A DNA stretch of 19,377 nt from assembly GCA_023853785.1 (NCBI GenBank), contig JAJIRX010000934.1:1-19377 (forward strand). Direction: 5' to 3'. The stretch is from Psilocybe azurescens. Its lineage: Eukaryota > Basidiomycota > Agaricomycetes > Agaricales > Agrocybaceae. Shown here in pieces: positions 1 through 7,689 of the stretch. A model generated the notes under the pieces. The model was given only the letters and a program-made list of their open reading frames with translations, was not told the DNA's origin and searched no databases. The stretch's first letter is position 1; every line of letters starts with the position of its first letter. The translations under genes were made by a program, and so were the position numbers.

Positions 1-165
1 GTAATGATATTAAAATAGGCCATATCTCAGTCATTTCTGGCCCGATTTGGCTATTTTTGAACTCTTTTGATTGGTAAACATGCACAGATCGTGGGTATGG
101 TATTACACGGGCTGGATACGGATAATAGGGCCGATGCACAGGAATACATGCTGTTGCCTTGAAAG
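1..165. repeat. Dispersed repeat, copy A
   Basis: This stretch is repeated in diverged form at 684-842. The core at 9-37 is identical to 690-718 over 29 bases, and similarity continues with scattered differences to the shared end ATGCTGTTGCCT. The two copies are in the same orientation about 680 bp apart. Copy A runs off the left edge of the window, so its start is unknown. No coding capacity is visible. Copy B lies inside an element with inverted ends (509-859), so copy A is probably a fragment of the same family whose right inverted end is not recognisable. Confidence 0.75.
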
Positions 166-186
166 CAAATAAATAATGTAAATCAC

Positions 187-420
187 ATGGCGTCTCCATT
201 TGGTGCTTTTGTTTACCATGCCATTCCTGGTGAAGTGAACTCCTTTCAACATTCCACCACCCACCACATTCTCACATCCTTGTTTAGAGCTTGGATAACT
301 GAAAGATGTACTACCACATTCTTCTCACCAAGCACTGTTGCTATAACTCACCCTGCCTTTAGTACAACTTATACAAGATGGGATGTGTTTTGGTTGTGAC
401 AGTATTTCCTAAAAGGGACA
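187..420. other. No recognisable gene
   Basis: A 70-codon open frame on the plus strand (187-399) is rich in Thr, Ser, Phe and His and matches nothing I recognise. The opposite strand is purine-rich with short open stretches. I see no start context, intron or domain and treat it as non-coding spacer. Confidence 0.4.
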
Positions 421-458
421 TGACCAAATCTACGAGGCGCGTCTCGTAGATTTGGTCA
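421..458. repeat. Perfect 16-bp-arm palindrome
   Basis: TGACCAAATCTACGAG (421-436) is followed by the 6-nt spacer GCGCGT and then its exact reverse complement (443-458). It can form a very stable hairpin or cruciform. There is no T-run after it and no adjacent gene, so it does not look like a terminator. It may be two terminal inverted repeats left head to head after most of a transposon was lost, or an inserted foldback sequence. The palindrome is seen directly; its origin is inferred. Confidence 0.85.
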
Positions 459-508
459 CATCATTTTTCATATCAGTTTTGGAAATTTTCCCATGCATCA
501 TGTGAAAG

Positions 509-859
509 GTTGAACTTCTGTGATTTGTAGGCAATGGCACGGGTTCGGGTATTGTGTACGGGTTAATAGCCGGTTATTGTGCGGATAAAATTACGGATAA
601 AAATTATCCTACCTGTCACCTTCAAAACAAGTCCAAAAGCGTAATTTTAAGCCAAAACTGAGTGAATTATGGCCAATTGTATGCAATGCATTAAAATAGG
701 CCATATCTCAGTCATTTCCACCAATTTGGCTGTTTTTAGACTCTTTTTGATGGGTAAAAATGCGCGATTCATGTGTATGGTATTGCAAAGATTTAATATG
801 GCTAAAAGGGCCGATATATAAATACCCATGCTGTTGCCTAGTGATTTGTGAAGTTCAAC
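509..859. mobile_element. Small non-coding element with inverted ends (contains repeat copy B)
   Basis: The left end GTTGAACTTC (509-518) is the exact reverse complement of the right end GAAGTTCAAC (850-859). Further in, AGGCAA (529-534) pairs with TTGCCT (834-839). Between these arms each end carries a 10-nt core, TGTGATTTGT on the left and AGTGATTTGT on the right, which is in the same orientation at both ends. The interior holds repeat copy B and an AT-rich stretch with GGATAAAAATTATCC-type dyads. I found no clear target duplication. It resembles a MITE, but the family is unknown. Confidence 0.5.
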
Positions 860-1064
860 TTTGTTCTTGTTCACCACCACCACCACTGTTCCCTTACCCT
901 CATAATTGTCAATGATGCCCAATGTTGTTGATGCCATTTTCTGCCCCACACTCACTATGCTAATACTAAGTACCAGCATTCCCTTTTATATAGTAAAGCT
1001 GACACCACCTGACAGTAACAAGAACTGGCAGGTGCCCATGTAGCGTAATAATGGCAGTACCTCA
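860..1064. other. Unassigned sequence with an open minus-strand frame
   Basis: The minus strand is open from about 979 down into the element at 509-859 (110 codons from a Met). The part outside the element has a protein-like start followed by a Val/Asn/Lys-rich stretch. The part inside the element is probably accidental. I recognise no domain. Confidence 0.25.
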
Positions 1065-1116
1065 GTAAGTACTACCATTGGCTCTCCACCACCTCTATTG
1101 CTAATCCATAACCAAG
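1065..1116 (+). other. Candidate short intron
   Basis: The segment starts with GTAAGT, has a GCTAAT branch-like motif about 14 nt before the end, and ends in AG. Its 52-nt length is typical of fungal introns. I could not join the flanking sequence into a continuous open frame, so the gene is either decayed or non-coding. Confidence 0.35.
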
Positions 1117-1215
1117 ACCCCAGTGTACCATGCCACATGCTTATGCCACATGCAGTGGCAACTGAGTATGCGACTAGCTCACATCAAACACCATGCCGCC
1201 CATCTGCACAGATAT

Positions 1216-1266
1216 GTTCAGTCCATCTCCACCTTTTTCTTTTGCTAACAACCATACTTTCAACAG
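1216..1266 (+). other. Weak candidate intron
   Basis: The 3' part is good: a pyrimidine run, then TGCTAAC, then CAACAG. The 5' site GTTCAG is poor. The upstream frame from 1117 is open for about 42 codons until it meets a stop inside this segment, which is what would be expected if the segment were spliced out. Confidence 0.25.
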
Positions 1267-1396
1267 ACCACAGATGATGGCTCACAGTCCTGTCATCTTT
1301 GTCATCTGGTGTGTCTAATGCCCACTACCCTACACTCGCAATTGCCACCACTGTTCTGTCTTTCATCATTATGAATAGAAATGCTAAATCCTGAAA

Positions 1397-1451
1397 GTAA
1401 GTATGCCACAGCCCTCTTCTGTCTCTTTACTAACTACAACGTGCATAACAG
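1397..1451 (+). other. Candidate 55-nt intron with ideal signals
   Basis: The segment has a GTAAGT donor, a perfect TACTAAC branch motif and an AACAG acceptor 14 nt after it. These are textbook fungal intron signals at a typical length. The exon before it resembles the exon before the next candidate: ATGCTAAATCCTGAAA here and GTGCTAAATTCTGACAG at 1605-1621. Confidence 0.5.
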
Positions 1452-1621
1452 GTTGCATAGGACTGTTTTTTCCCCAGCACTGGCATCGGTGATGTATCAT
1501 TTGCCACGTTCATTTGGCCATCCAGTGACTCACTGCCCATTTCCCTGTGCTTACATTTGGTGGCACTCATCCCACCATCTCGCCTTTTGGAGTAATGAAT
1601 GAGGGTGCTAAATTCTGACAG

Positions 1622-1676
1622 GTATGTTTTGATTATCGTTTCCCCACTTTTTTGCTCACTAAAACTCATGTAATAG
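1622..1676 (+). other. Candidate 55-nt intron
   Basis: The segment has a GTATGT donor, a CTCACTAAAAC branch-like region and a TAATAG acceptor, and is again 55 nt long. After removal the frame runs open from GGGTGCTAAAT through about 35 codons to a TAG near 1782. The product is not recognised. On the opposite strand an open frame (1430-1669) has balanced composition, so the coding strand is uncertain. Confidence 0.4.
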
Positions 1677-1689
1677 ACAACTATCTCTG

Positions 1690-2213
1690 GTCCTGACGTC
1701 TATGGACCACTTGCCCTCTCCCTTCCTCAACCTGCTGTGCCCATCCAATGGCCCAATGCCAACATTAGCTATAGTATCTTAGATTACGATGATGGACTAC
1801 CCCACATTCTAGCTATCCTATTATACATTATTTTTATATATCCTCTTCCCTGTCTGTGATTGTATAATCAACTAGCATATCACTATAGTAGAAAGCTTGC
1901 TTTAATTATATATACATTTTACTATACTTGAATTCTGTAAGATGCCATTACCATGCTGCGTCTCAAGTGAACCTGAAGAGAAATAAAAGACATCTCAGTG
2001 GATGTCAGAGATGCCTTAAGTAGCTTTAGATGTCTATGAGAGGTCTTTGGGAGGCCTGTGGATAATATTTGGGTTGCTTTGGAATGCTTTGGATAAACTG
2101 TTCCCACGTCACTTTGGCGTTGAAAGGTGCTTAGGGTGCTTTGTGTCTTTATCATCTTTAAAGTCTCTAAGATGCTTAAAGACACCTAGATTTCTTTGGG
2201 ATAAAACCTCTTT
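1690..2213. other. Gap: no gene seen
   Basis: AT-rich spacer. From about 2020 to 2200 there are loosely repeated words such as TTTGGGATG, CTTTGGATA and CTTAGGGTGC, suggesting an old short-period repeat leading into the GC-rich island. Nothing else can be supported. Confidence 0.4.
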
Positions 2214-3180
2214 TTCCTGATGAAGGACAGCGCAGCAACAGCGATGAGGACGACGGCGGGTACGGACAGGTACGAGGGACGGTGAGGACGGACGGACGGC
2301 AGCAACAAGGACAGGGACCGGACCGGGACGACAGCTGCGACAGCTCGAGGATGGCGAGGACGGACGGACGACGGTGACGAGGACAGGGACCGGGATCGGG
2401 ACAATGGCTGGACAGGAGGGACCGTGACCGGGACAATGGCTGCAACAGTGACAAGGACAGGGATGGCAACAGTGACGGGGACCTGGACGACGGGGACGAG
2501 GATGGCGGCTACGGCAACGGCAACGCGGACGACAGCGACGGGTACGAGGATGGACGCGGATGATGCGGACAAGAACGTGGACAGCGGCTGCGACAGCGAT
2601 GAGGACGGGCAGACAAGGACAAGGACGGACAAGGACAAGGACAAGGACAAGGACACAGACATGGACAAGGACGCGGACGGCGGCTGCGACAGCGACGAGG
2701 ACGGATGAGGACAACGTGGACGAGGACAACACAGACGAGGACAACATGAACAAGGACACAGATGGCGGCTGCACCAGCAACGAGGACGGGTGCGGCGGCT
2801 GCAACAGCGACGGGTACGGACATGTACAACAACAGCGGCTACGACGACGCCGGACAACAGTGACGGTACGAGGGATGACACAGACAACACGTACAAAGGC
2901 GATGTGACGACGACAGCTGCGACAGCGATGAGGGCGACAGCGACGGGTACGAGGACGGCGAGGATGGCGGCTGCGATGAGGACACACACGGCGGCTGCGA
3001 CGAGGACACGCATGGCGGCTGCAACACCAACGGGTACCAACGGGTACCAACGGGTACCAACGGGTACCAACGGGTACCAACGGGTACCAACGGGTACCAA
3101 CGGGTACCAACGGGTACCAACGGGTACAAGGACGGCGGCTGCAAAGACGACAACAAAGGGTATCACACATACCGACGACC
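2214..3180. repeat. GC-rich low-complexity island (GAC/GGC-rich)
   Basis: About 960 bp are made of degenerate short-period units such as GGACAA, GACGAG and GGCTGCGAC, sharply different in composition from the AT-rich flanks. Stop codons are scarce in all frames, giving nested open frames on both strands (up to 392 codons on the minus strand, with simple Pro/Arg/Val/Ser or Asp/Thr/Arg composition). There is no domain, no consistent frame and no intron. I interpret the open frames as a consequence of the repeat, not as genes. Local 15-bp periodicity is visible at 2695-2755 and a GGACAA run at about 2615-2660. Confidence 0.8.
3027..3126. repeat. Minisatellite: ten exact copies of CCAACGGGTA
   Basis: Ten uninterrupted, identical 10-bp units span exactly 100 bp at the right side of the GC-rich island. 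Each junction makes a GGTACC palindrome. Because 10 is not a multiple of 3, all three frames read the same 10-residue cycle (YQRVPTGTNG on plus, RWYPLVPVGT on minus) with no stop. Perfect identity suggests a young or actively homogenised, length-variable array. Confidence 0.95.
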
Positions 3181-3193
3181 CGATGGACGGCAC

Positions 3194-3474
3194 GATGGTA
3201 AAGTACTGCTCCCGCCCCCCCTTTTTTATTTTTATTTTTATTTGCTTTTTTATTTGCTTTTTCTTTCTTTTGTCTTGGCCCTTGCATGTAGATAGTAATG
3301 TATTAGATAGTTATTAATATACTGTATTCCACTAATCTGAATTTATGTTAAGATTGAATTTATTTACTGTATCAAGTCCACTGAAGTCCACTGGACTCTG
3401 TTTACCTTTTACACTCAGTATATAGGCAAGTCCAGTGGAGTCCATATGGACTGTGTGGGGATGGTAAAGTACTG
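3194..3474. repeat. 251-bp segment flanked by a 15-bp exact direct repeat
   Basis: GATGGTAAAGTACTG occurs at 3194-3208 and 3460-3474. The enclosed segment starts with a pyrimidine tract (CCCGCC, then T-rich ATTTTT and GCTTTT repeats, 3210-3275). If read on the minus strand this would be an A-rich tail, so the layout is compatible with a short retroposon inserted on the minus strand with target duplication. The A-rich run is not directly at the duplication, which weakens this reading. Confidence 0.35.
3384..3446. repeat. Imperfect inverted repeat built on AGTCCACTGGACT
   Basis: AGTCCACTGGACT at 3385-3397 is mirrored by AGTCCAGTGGAGT at 3429-3441 (12 of 13 positions in inverted orientation). 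AGTCCACTGA also occurs just before the left copy and AGTCCATATGGACT follows the right copy. It forms a clustered dyad with no evident gene role. Confidence 0.6.
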
Positions 3475-3519
3475 TCACCGGGGTGACCATCAATATCATA
3501 TAATGTACAGTGATAGCCA

Positions 3520-3950
3520 GTGACTCTGGCAGCTCCGGGCATAATACTGGTTCCAAAGCCTATTCTTGACAGGGACCCTGGCTGGATATGTACATTCTCT
3601 TGGCAACAATATGGGTCTGGTTCACTGGGCATCTCATTATCATACCACAAAAATGGGACAAGGTGTTGGAGGAAAGAACTGGAAAGGAGCAAACAAGTAT
3701 TTGATGGAAAGAATTTTTGGAAGAAGAGGCCAATGTTCATAGTCAGGCCAGCAAGCATGCAAAAGAGTTAGTTTTGCACATGGAGGAAGCTATGAATAAA
3801 GTCGAGGCTCAAACGGCTTGATTTGCCAAATTGGTAGAGTTTTAAGTTCCTGTCTATGCAGGACAGGTACTGTACTCAGCCCAAGCTTGTCTTACATATC
3901 TTGCCTGCATTTACCCCAGGATTACCTTGTGGTAAACTGGACAGGAAACA
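3520..3950 (+). pseudogene. Decayed coding trace, product unrecognised
   Basis: Open stretches with protein-like composition follow one another in different frames. One runs 3520-3771 (83 codons, Lys/Arg/Trp-rich near the end). A second, from about 3748, includes HAKELVLHMEEAMNKVEAQ and then continues through an in-frame TGA and TAA with plausible composition to about 3948. The helical, charged HAKELVLHMEEAMNKVE segment is what makes coding origin likely. There is no domain I can name. Frame changes and stops indicate a pseudogene, or a gene with introns I have not resolved. Nothing nearby suggests a function. Confidence 0.25.
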
Positions 3951-4434
3951 TGATTAAATAGTAAGAAACATACATGGATCTAAAGATAAGCAATATGGCC
4001 AAAGCCCATAAAACATCGGAATCGGATGAATAAAAAGTTGGAAGTACCAATCCGCACCAAGACCTTCTGGCATGCCAATACATTACCTAGAATTTCAACT
4101 ACAGTGATCCATTAGTATCAATACAGCTTGGCACCAGAGCAAGCATGTGGCTGAGTCACCTCTGGTGTGCAAATATTGACTTTAGTACCCTGTTCTCCAA
4201 CACCCATAGTTTTTCATTTTGCAAACTTCCTCAAATTATATAATCTTGACATCGGACACTCCTGACCTCAGTCACATTTCATCCTCATTTTGTCATCTTA
4301 TTGTTTGTACCTGGTCCTGTAGTAATTGTCATGGAATCCATAATCTACTTCTATTTCTGCCATGCTCTGTTCCATAATTGCAGTATCTGCACCTAATCTT
4401 TCCATCTACTTGTTGCATCAGGAAAAAAATATAC
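3951..4434. other. Gap: no gene seen
   Basis: AT-rich spacer with stops in all frames. I see no repeat, promoter or RNA gene. Confidence 0.4.
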
Positions 4435-4690
4435 CTGCAGTAGTTCTATGTAGCCCCAGTAGAACTGGTAGCTGGATTGCACATCCCTCTTTGCTGTAGC
4501 ACCTGGTAGTCACATGTGACAGCTACTGTAGTTCCAGTAGCACCAGTAGATTCTGTGTGTGACTACATAGCCTCAGTAGCTGTCATATACATATCACTAT
4601 ACAGTTCTGGTGGCCATCATACATAACTACCAAAGTACTGTTGGTGGCTACATATCTGCCACTTGTGTCTATATATATCTGCAGTATTTT
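4435..4690. repeat. CCAGTAG/CTACTG-rich degenerate repeat cluster
   Basis: Many short words recur: GCAGTAGTTC, CCAGTAGAAC, GTTCCAGTAGCACCAGTAG, CTCAGTAGCTGTCA, CTACATAGCC. They correspond to the reverse complement of words in the cluster at 5745-5990, such as CTACTGGAGCTACTGG and GGCTCTATGTAG. The two clusters are therefore related in inverted orientation about 1 kb apart. Confidence 0.5.
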
Positions 4691-4808
4691 ACATCCCACA
4701 GGTGCTGGTTGTTAGTCTGTTAGAAATTTTCTGAGTTACTCAGTTCACAAGAGAATGCTAATACATTAAAGTCACATGATATTTGTAATAAATGTGGAAT
4801 GATAAAAT

Positions 4809-4884
4809 ACACTCAACCGGAATTGAACCAACAGCTTTACATATAATAATTCTACACATGCTCTACCAAATACACCATCACTGC
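4809..4884 (-). pseudogene. tRNA-derived sequence (decayed tRNA or tRNA-headed SINE)
   Basis: On the minus strand a perfect B box, GGTTCAATTCC (4819-4829), lies downstream of an A-box-like TGGTGTATTTGGTAGAGC (4860-4877). The spacing fits a ~76-nt tRNA. The T arm forms only with G-T pairs. The acceptor stem (GCAGTGA with TGAGTGT) has at least two mismatches, and no anticodon arm with T33 fits. I therefore call it a degenerate tRNA pseudogene or the head of a SINE, not a working tRNA. It lies between the two inverted repeat clusters. Confidence 0.5.
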
Positions 4885-5730
4885 TTGTACTATCTACCAC
4901 ATTTAATGAATTATATACTCTTGTTTTTAACACCAATAATATATTCTGGCACTTGCTCTCAAGCTATATCCACATATTATATATCAAAATAATCAGAAAA
5001 TTGAAGGCAATGTGTCTGCAATTAAATCATTATGTGAATATTAGGTCAGCATGTTTTCTGCTTGGTACATGTGGGGCAGTGTAAAGACCTCCTTCAAAGT
5101 GGCCAGTAATTTACTATGGTTATATTTTATAGTTTGTAACTAACTTTTTTTTTCAGACCACCTTCTCAGGTGTGCCTTAAATCATAGTTCTCTCTGTCTG
5201 CTGTGTAGGCGTCTATAGACAATGACTGCTCATGAATTAAGTGGACTAAGCACAGTAAAGAATGGTTCATAAAGCATATTGAGCATATTTGTAAGAGGTT
5301 TTCCAATCTCTGACAGCAGAGGTGGAAATCAAAGCTTTGCAGTTAACTCCTCTTACAGAAGTTGAAGAAAAATGTATTCAATAAGGCAGAGGAGTTCATT
5401 ATCTGTCAATTTATACACAGAATGCTGTCCTCCATTCTTGTTGACAGAGCCTGTGCATAACACATGAGGACTTTCACTTAAAAATGATTCATTATCATTA
5501 TATTTGTTGTTGTCTCACCCCATTGTGCCACAGTATATATATTTTCATTATGACTGTATTTTTTTTTATTTGTATCTATAAATTTTCAAAGCCATATATT
5601 TCTTGCTCTCATTTAAGATTTAATTGAAAGTAAGAAATTATCACTTTGTAACCCTACTAAGCTGAAAATTTTTATTGCATAATTTATGTAGCTTATATAA
5701 CACTCATGTGGAAATACTGTGTACTGGTAG
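4885..5730. other. Gap: no gene seen
   Basis: AT-rich spacer with stops in every frame, several T runs and TATA-like stretches. No coding, RNA or repeat feature can be supported. Confidence 0.4.
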
Positions 5731-5744
5731 CATAGACTATGAGC

Positions 5745-5990
5745 TATATGGTGTTGGTAGCATTGACTAGAGTCTACTACATAGAGCTACGGGAGCTATG
5801 TAGCTCAGAGTGTGAGCTACTTGGCTCTATGTAGATGTGCATCAGGACTACTGAGTGCTACTGGAGCTACTGGAGCTCAGAGTGTGGGCTACTGAGCATC
5901 CAGTAGATCTGTGCCAGAGCTACTGGGCTCTATAGATGTGCACCAGAACTACTGAGTGCTACTGGAGCTACTGGAGCTACTGCAAAAGCC
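5745..5990. repeat. Degenerate tandem repeat with GAGCTACTG core
   Basis: A unit of roughly 100 bp is present about twice. Each unit contains GGCTCTAT(GT)AGATGTGCA, then CAG(G/A)ACTACTGAGTGCTAC, then TGGAGCTACTGGAGCT, and the first is followed by CAGAGTGTGGGCTACT. Inside each unit the 9-mer CTACTGGAG is itself repeated. It is AGCT-rich and self-complementary in places. It is related in inverted orientation to 4435-4690. Confidence 0.7.
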
Positions 5991-6267
5991 AATTTCTACC
6001 AGTGCTACATAGCTTAAGTGACATTCTACTGCGCAGTTTTCTTTTCCTGATGTGGCCAGCTGGCTGCTTGTCAACAGCTAGAGCTTGTTTCATAAATCTC
6101 TTGCCCATCACTGTGATTAAACACAAAGATTGTGAAGGCTTGATGATCTATACTTATGTATTGCAAGCAAGTTGATTACTACTACCTGACTGCCAGGTTT
6201 TATCTATTTCTCCCAAATCCATACTCATACTAAGTGTAAATAATGAAAGTACATTGTCTTGTGAGAA

Positions 6268-6303
6268 GGAGATGGCATTGTTGAAGGAGATGGCATTGTT
6301 GAA
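6268..6303. repeat. Two exact 18-bp tandem copies
   Basis: GGAGATGGCATTGTTGAA is repeated twice head to tail and followed by a partial third start (GGAAGG). A second small tandem, CTTAGTCATA twice, follows at about 6320-6340. The length is a multiple of three, but no open frame of interest surrounds it. Confidence 0.85.
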
Positions 6304-6386
6304 GGAAGGCTTGTCCATCACTTAGTCATAGCTTAGTCATACATGTCATTCCCTTTCTGACGAGCTTTATGACCCGCCGCTACGGC

Positions 6387-6421
6387 TGGGGATTCGCTTC
6401 GCTCACCCCCCCTGTGCTTCA
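6387..6421. repeat. GC-rich hairpin, copy 1
   Basis: A GGGG block, then ATTCGCTTCGCTCA, then a C run, followed by TGTGCTTCAC. It shares the pattern G-run, TGAGC-TTC-GCTCA, C-run, TTGCTTCAC with copies 2 and 3, although the left stem here is degenerate. A wider dyad, TGACCCGCCG with CGGCAGGGTCA (6370-6432), encloses it. Confidence 0.55.
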
Positions 6422-6442
6422 CGGCAGGGTCAATAGCTTCAT

Positions 6443-6457
6443 GGGGCTGCGCCCCAG
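6443..6457. repeat. Short perfect GC hairpin
   Basis: TGGGGC-TGC-GCCCCA forms a 6-bp stem with a 3-nt loop. It sits in a GC-rich block (6360-6490) between AT-rich sequences, next to CGCTTTGTCGGGCGCC, which has a similar palindromic flavour. Confidence 0.7.
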
Positions 6458-6532
6458 ACCTCGCTTTGTCGGGCGCCCCCTGCGCCTCCTCATTGATAAA
6501 TAAATAATACCAATCACAATCATATTATCTTT

Positions 6533-6568
6533 GGGGGGAATGAGCTTCGCTCATCCCCCTTGCTTCAC
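6533..6568. repeat. GC-rich hairpin, copy 2
   Basis: GGGGG, GA, ATGAGC-TTC-GCTCAT, CCCCC is followed by TTGCTTCAC. This is the best preserved copy: a 6-bp inner stem and 5-bp G/C outer stem with a small bulge. It lies abruptly inside AT-rich DNA, like an inserted hairpin. Confidence 0.75.
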
Positions 6569-6603
6569 CTCCTCACTCAAAATATACATTAATTGTCTTT
6601 TAT

Positions 6604-6642
6604 GGGGAGAGGATGAGCTACGCTCACCCCTCCCTTGCTTCA
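6604..6642. repeat. GC-rich hairpin, copy 3
   Basis: GGGGAGAGG, TGAGC-TAC-GCTCA, CCCCTCCC is followed by TTGCTTCAC. The loop-side change (TTC to TAC) and the changes in the outer stem (GGGAGAGG with CCCCTCCC) keep the fold, as expected of a hairpin under structural constraint or spread as a hairpin. Confidence 0.75.
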
Positions 6643-6659
6643 CAGCCAGTTCAACAGCT

Positions 6660-7020
6660 TGAAGGAATTTTTAAACTCCACTATGGAGACACACAGCACC
6701 TACATAGTCAAATTATATACACTCACAGTCAATAACAGTCAATATTTCTGGCCTTATCTAAACAGTGAACAAATACAAATATATATACACAGAACTCTAC
6801 ATTCTGTGTTCATTAAATATTTCTTTGCTTTGCAAATCTGAAACCAAAATTTCAAATTATATTAGACCCACTCCAACTAACTAACACACAGTATTTTTGC
6901 CACCATGCCTGTTTTAATATCCACACCCCTGCCCATGTCCACTCCCAATCAATCATCATCCTACTTCATATCTTATATAATATTGCACTACTCATTCACT
7001 ATCCACAAATCACCTCATAT
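6660..7020. other. Gap: no gene seen
   Basis: AT-rich spacer. A 68-codon open frame (6635-6841) overlaps hairpin copy 3 and has no recognisable feature. Confidence 0.4.
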
Positions 7021-7043
7021 GCACAGTGCCTGTGGCACTGTGC
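7021..7043. repeat. Perfect 10-bp-stem hairpin
   Basis: GCACAGTGCC, loop TGT, GGCACTGTGC. It lies at the left end of the first unit of the ~330-bp tandem duplication. The second unit has only a weaker dyad here (TGCCTGCAGCA). Confidence 0.85.
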
Positions 7044-7687
7044 TATTTTAAATTTCATACCTTATACTCTTTCTCTTCACAGTTAAATAGTACTGAAAAT
7101 TAATCATGTTAATTTACAACCTATAGTACATTAAATTTTAAAACTCAATTCTCACATGCAATACCTAATAATGTATTCATTTTTACATGTGTAAAGCATA
7201 CTGGAGCTTTATCCTCAAATAAATAATTTTATCACCTGTACAGTATTGTACACTGCTTATTTCCAATTACAAAATCATGTCTCAATGCTATCTTTCCATC
7301 CACATCTTTATTTAAACAGAACCAACACACCCACAAACCCTCCTGCTGCTATATGCCTGCAGCACTGTACAATTTTAAAATTTATAGCTTACACTCTTCA
7401 CAATTGAAATAGATGTTATCTCACCCCACTACATTTGTTCTGCAAATTAATCACTTTAATCTACAGCCCATAGTCATTGAAATTTACATGTTAATTCTTA
7501 TGCACAATAGTTAACAGTGTTTATATTTTACCCATTACATTCAGAGTAAAGCTCACTGCAGCTTCATCCTTAAAAAAATTATTATCTGTACTGTACTGGA
7601 GACTACTTATTTTCAATTACAAAACCATATCCCACTGCTATCTCTCTATGTACATCTTTCACTCAGAGAAAACATGATCACCCACCC
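7026..7687. repeat. Diverged tandem duplication, unit about 330 bp
   Basis: Unit 1 (about 7026-7335) and unit 2 (about 7352-7687) share ordered blocks. These include GCCTG-GCACTGT, ATTTTAAA, TTACACTCTT, AAATTAATCA, GTAAAGC-CTG-AGCTT-ATCCT, TACTTATTT-CAATTACAAAA-CAT, CAATGCTATCT / CACTGCTATCT, and ACATCTTT followed by CACCCAC-like words. By eye about 70 percent of positions agree. There is no coding frame. It could be an old tandem duplication or two copies of a non-coding element; no terminal repeats are clear. Confidence 0.65.
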
Positions 7688-7689
7688 AT

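Noticed and set aside
647..979. 110-codon minus-strand open frame as one gene
   Set aside because: More than half lies inside the 509-859 repeat element, so continuity is fortuitous. Only the part beyond 860 could be real and it has no support.
2109..3287. 392-codon minus-strand open frame and several overlapping frames
   Set aside because: They arise from low-complexity GC-rich repeats with few stops in any frame; composition is repetitive and no domain is visible.
3806..3870. Second tRNA-like sequence (TTGCCAAATTGGTAGAG)
   Set aside because: It resembles an A box, but there is no B box at the right distance and no cloverleaf.
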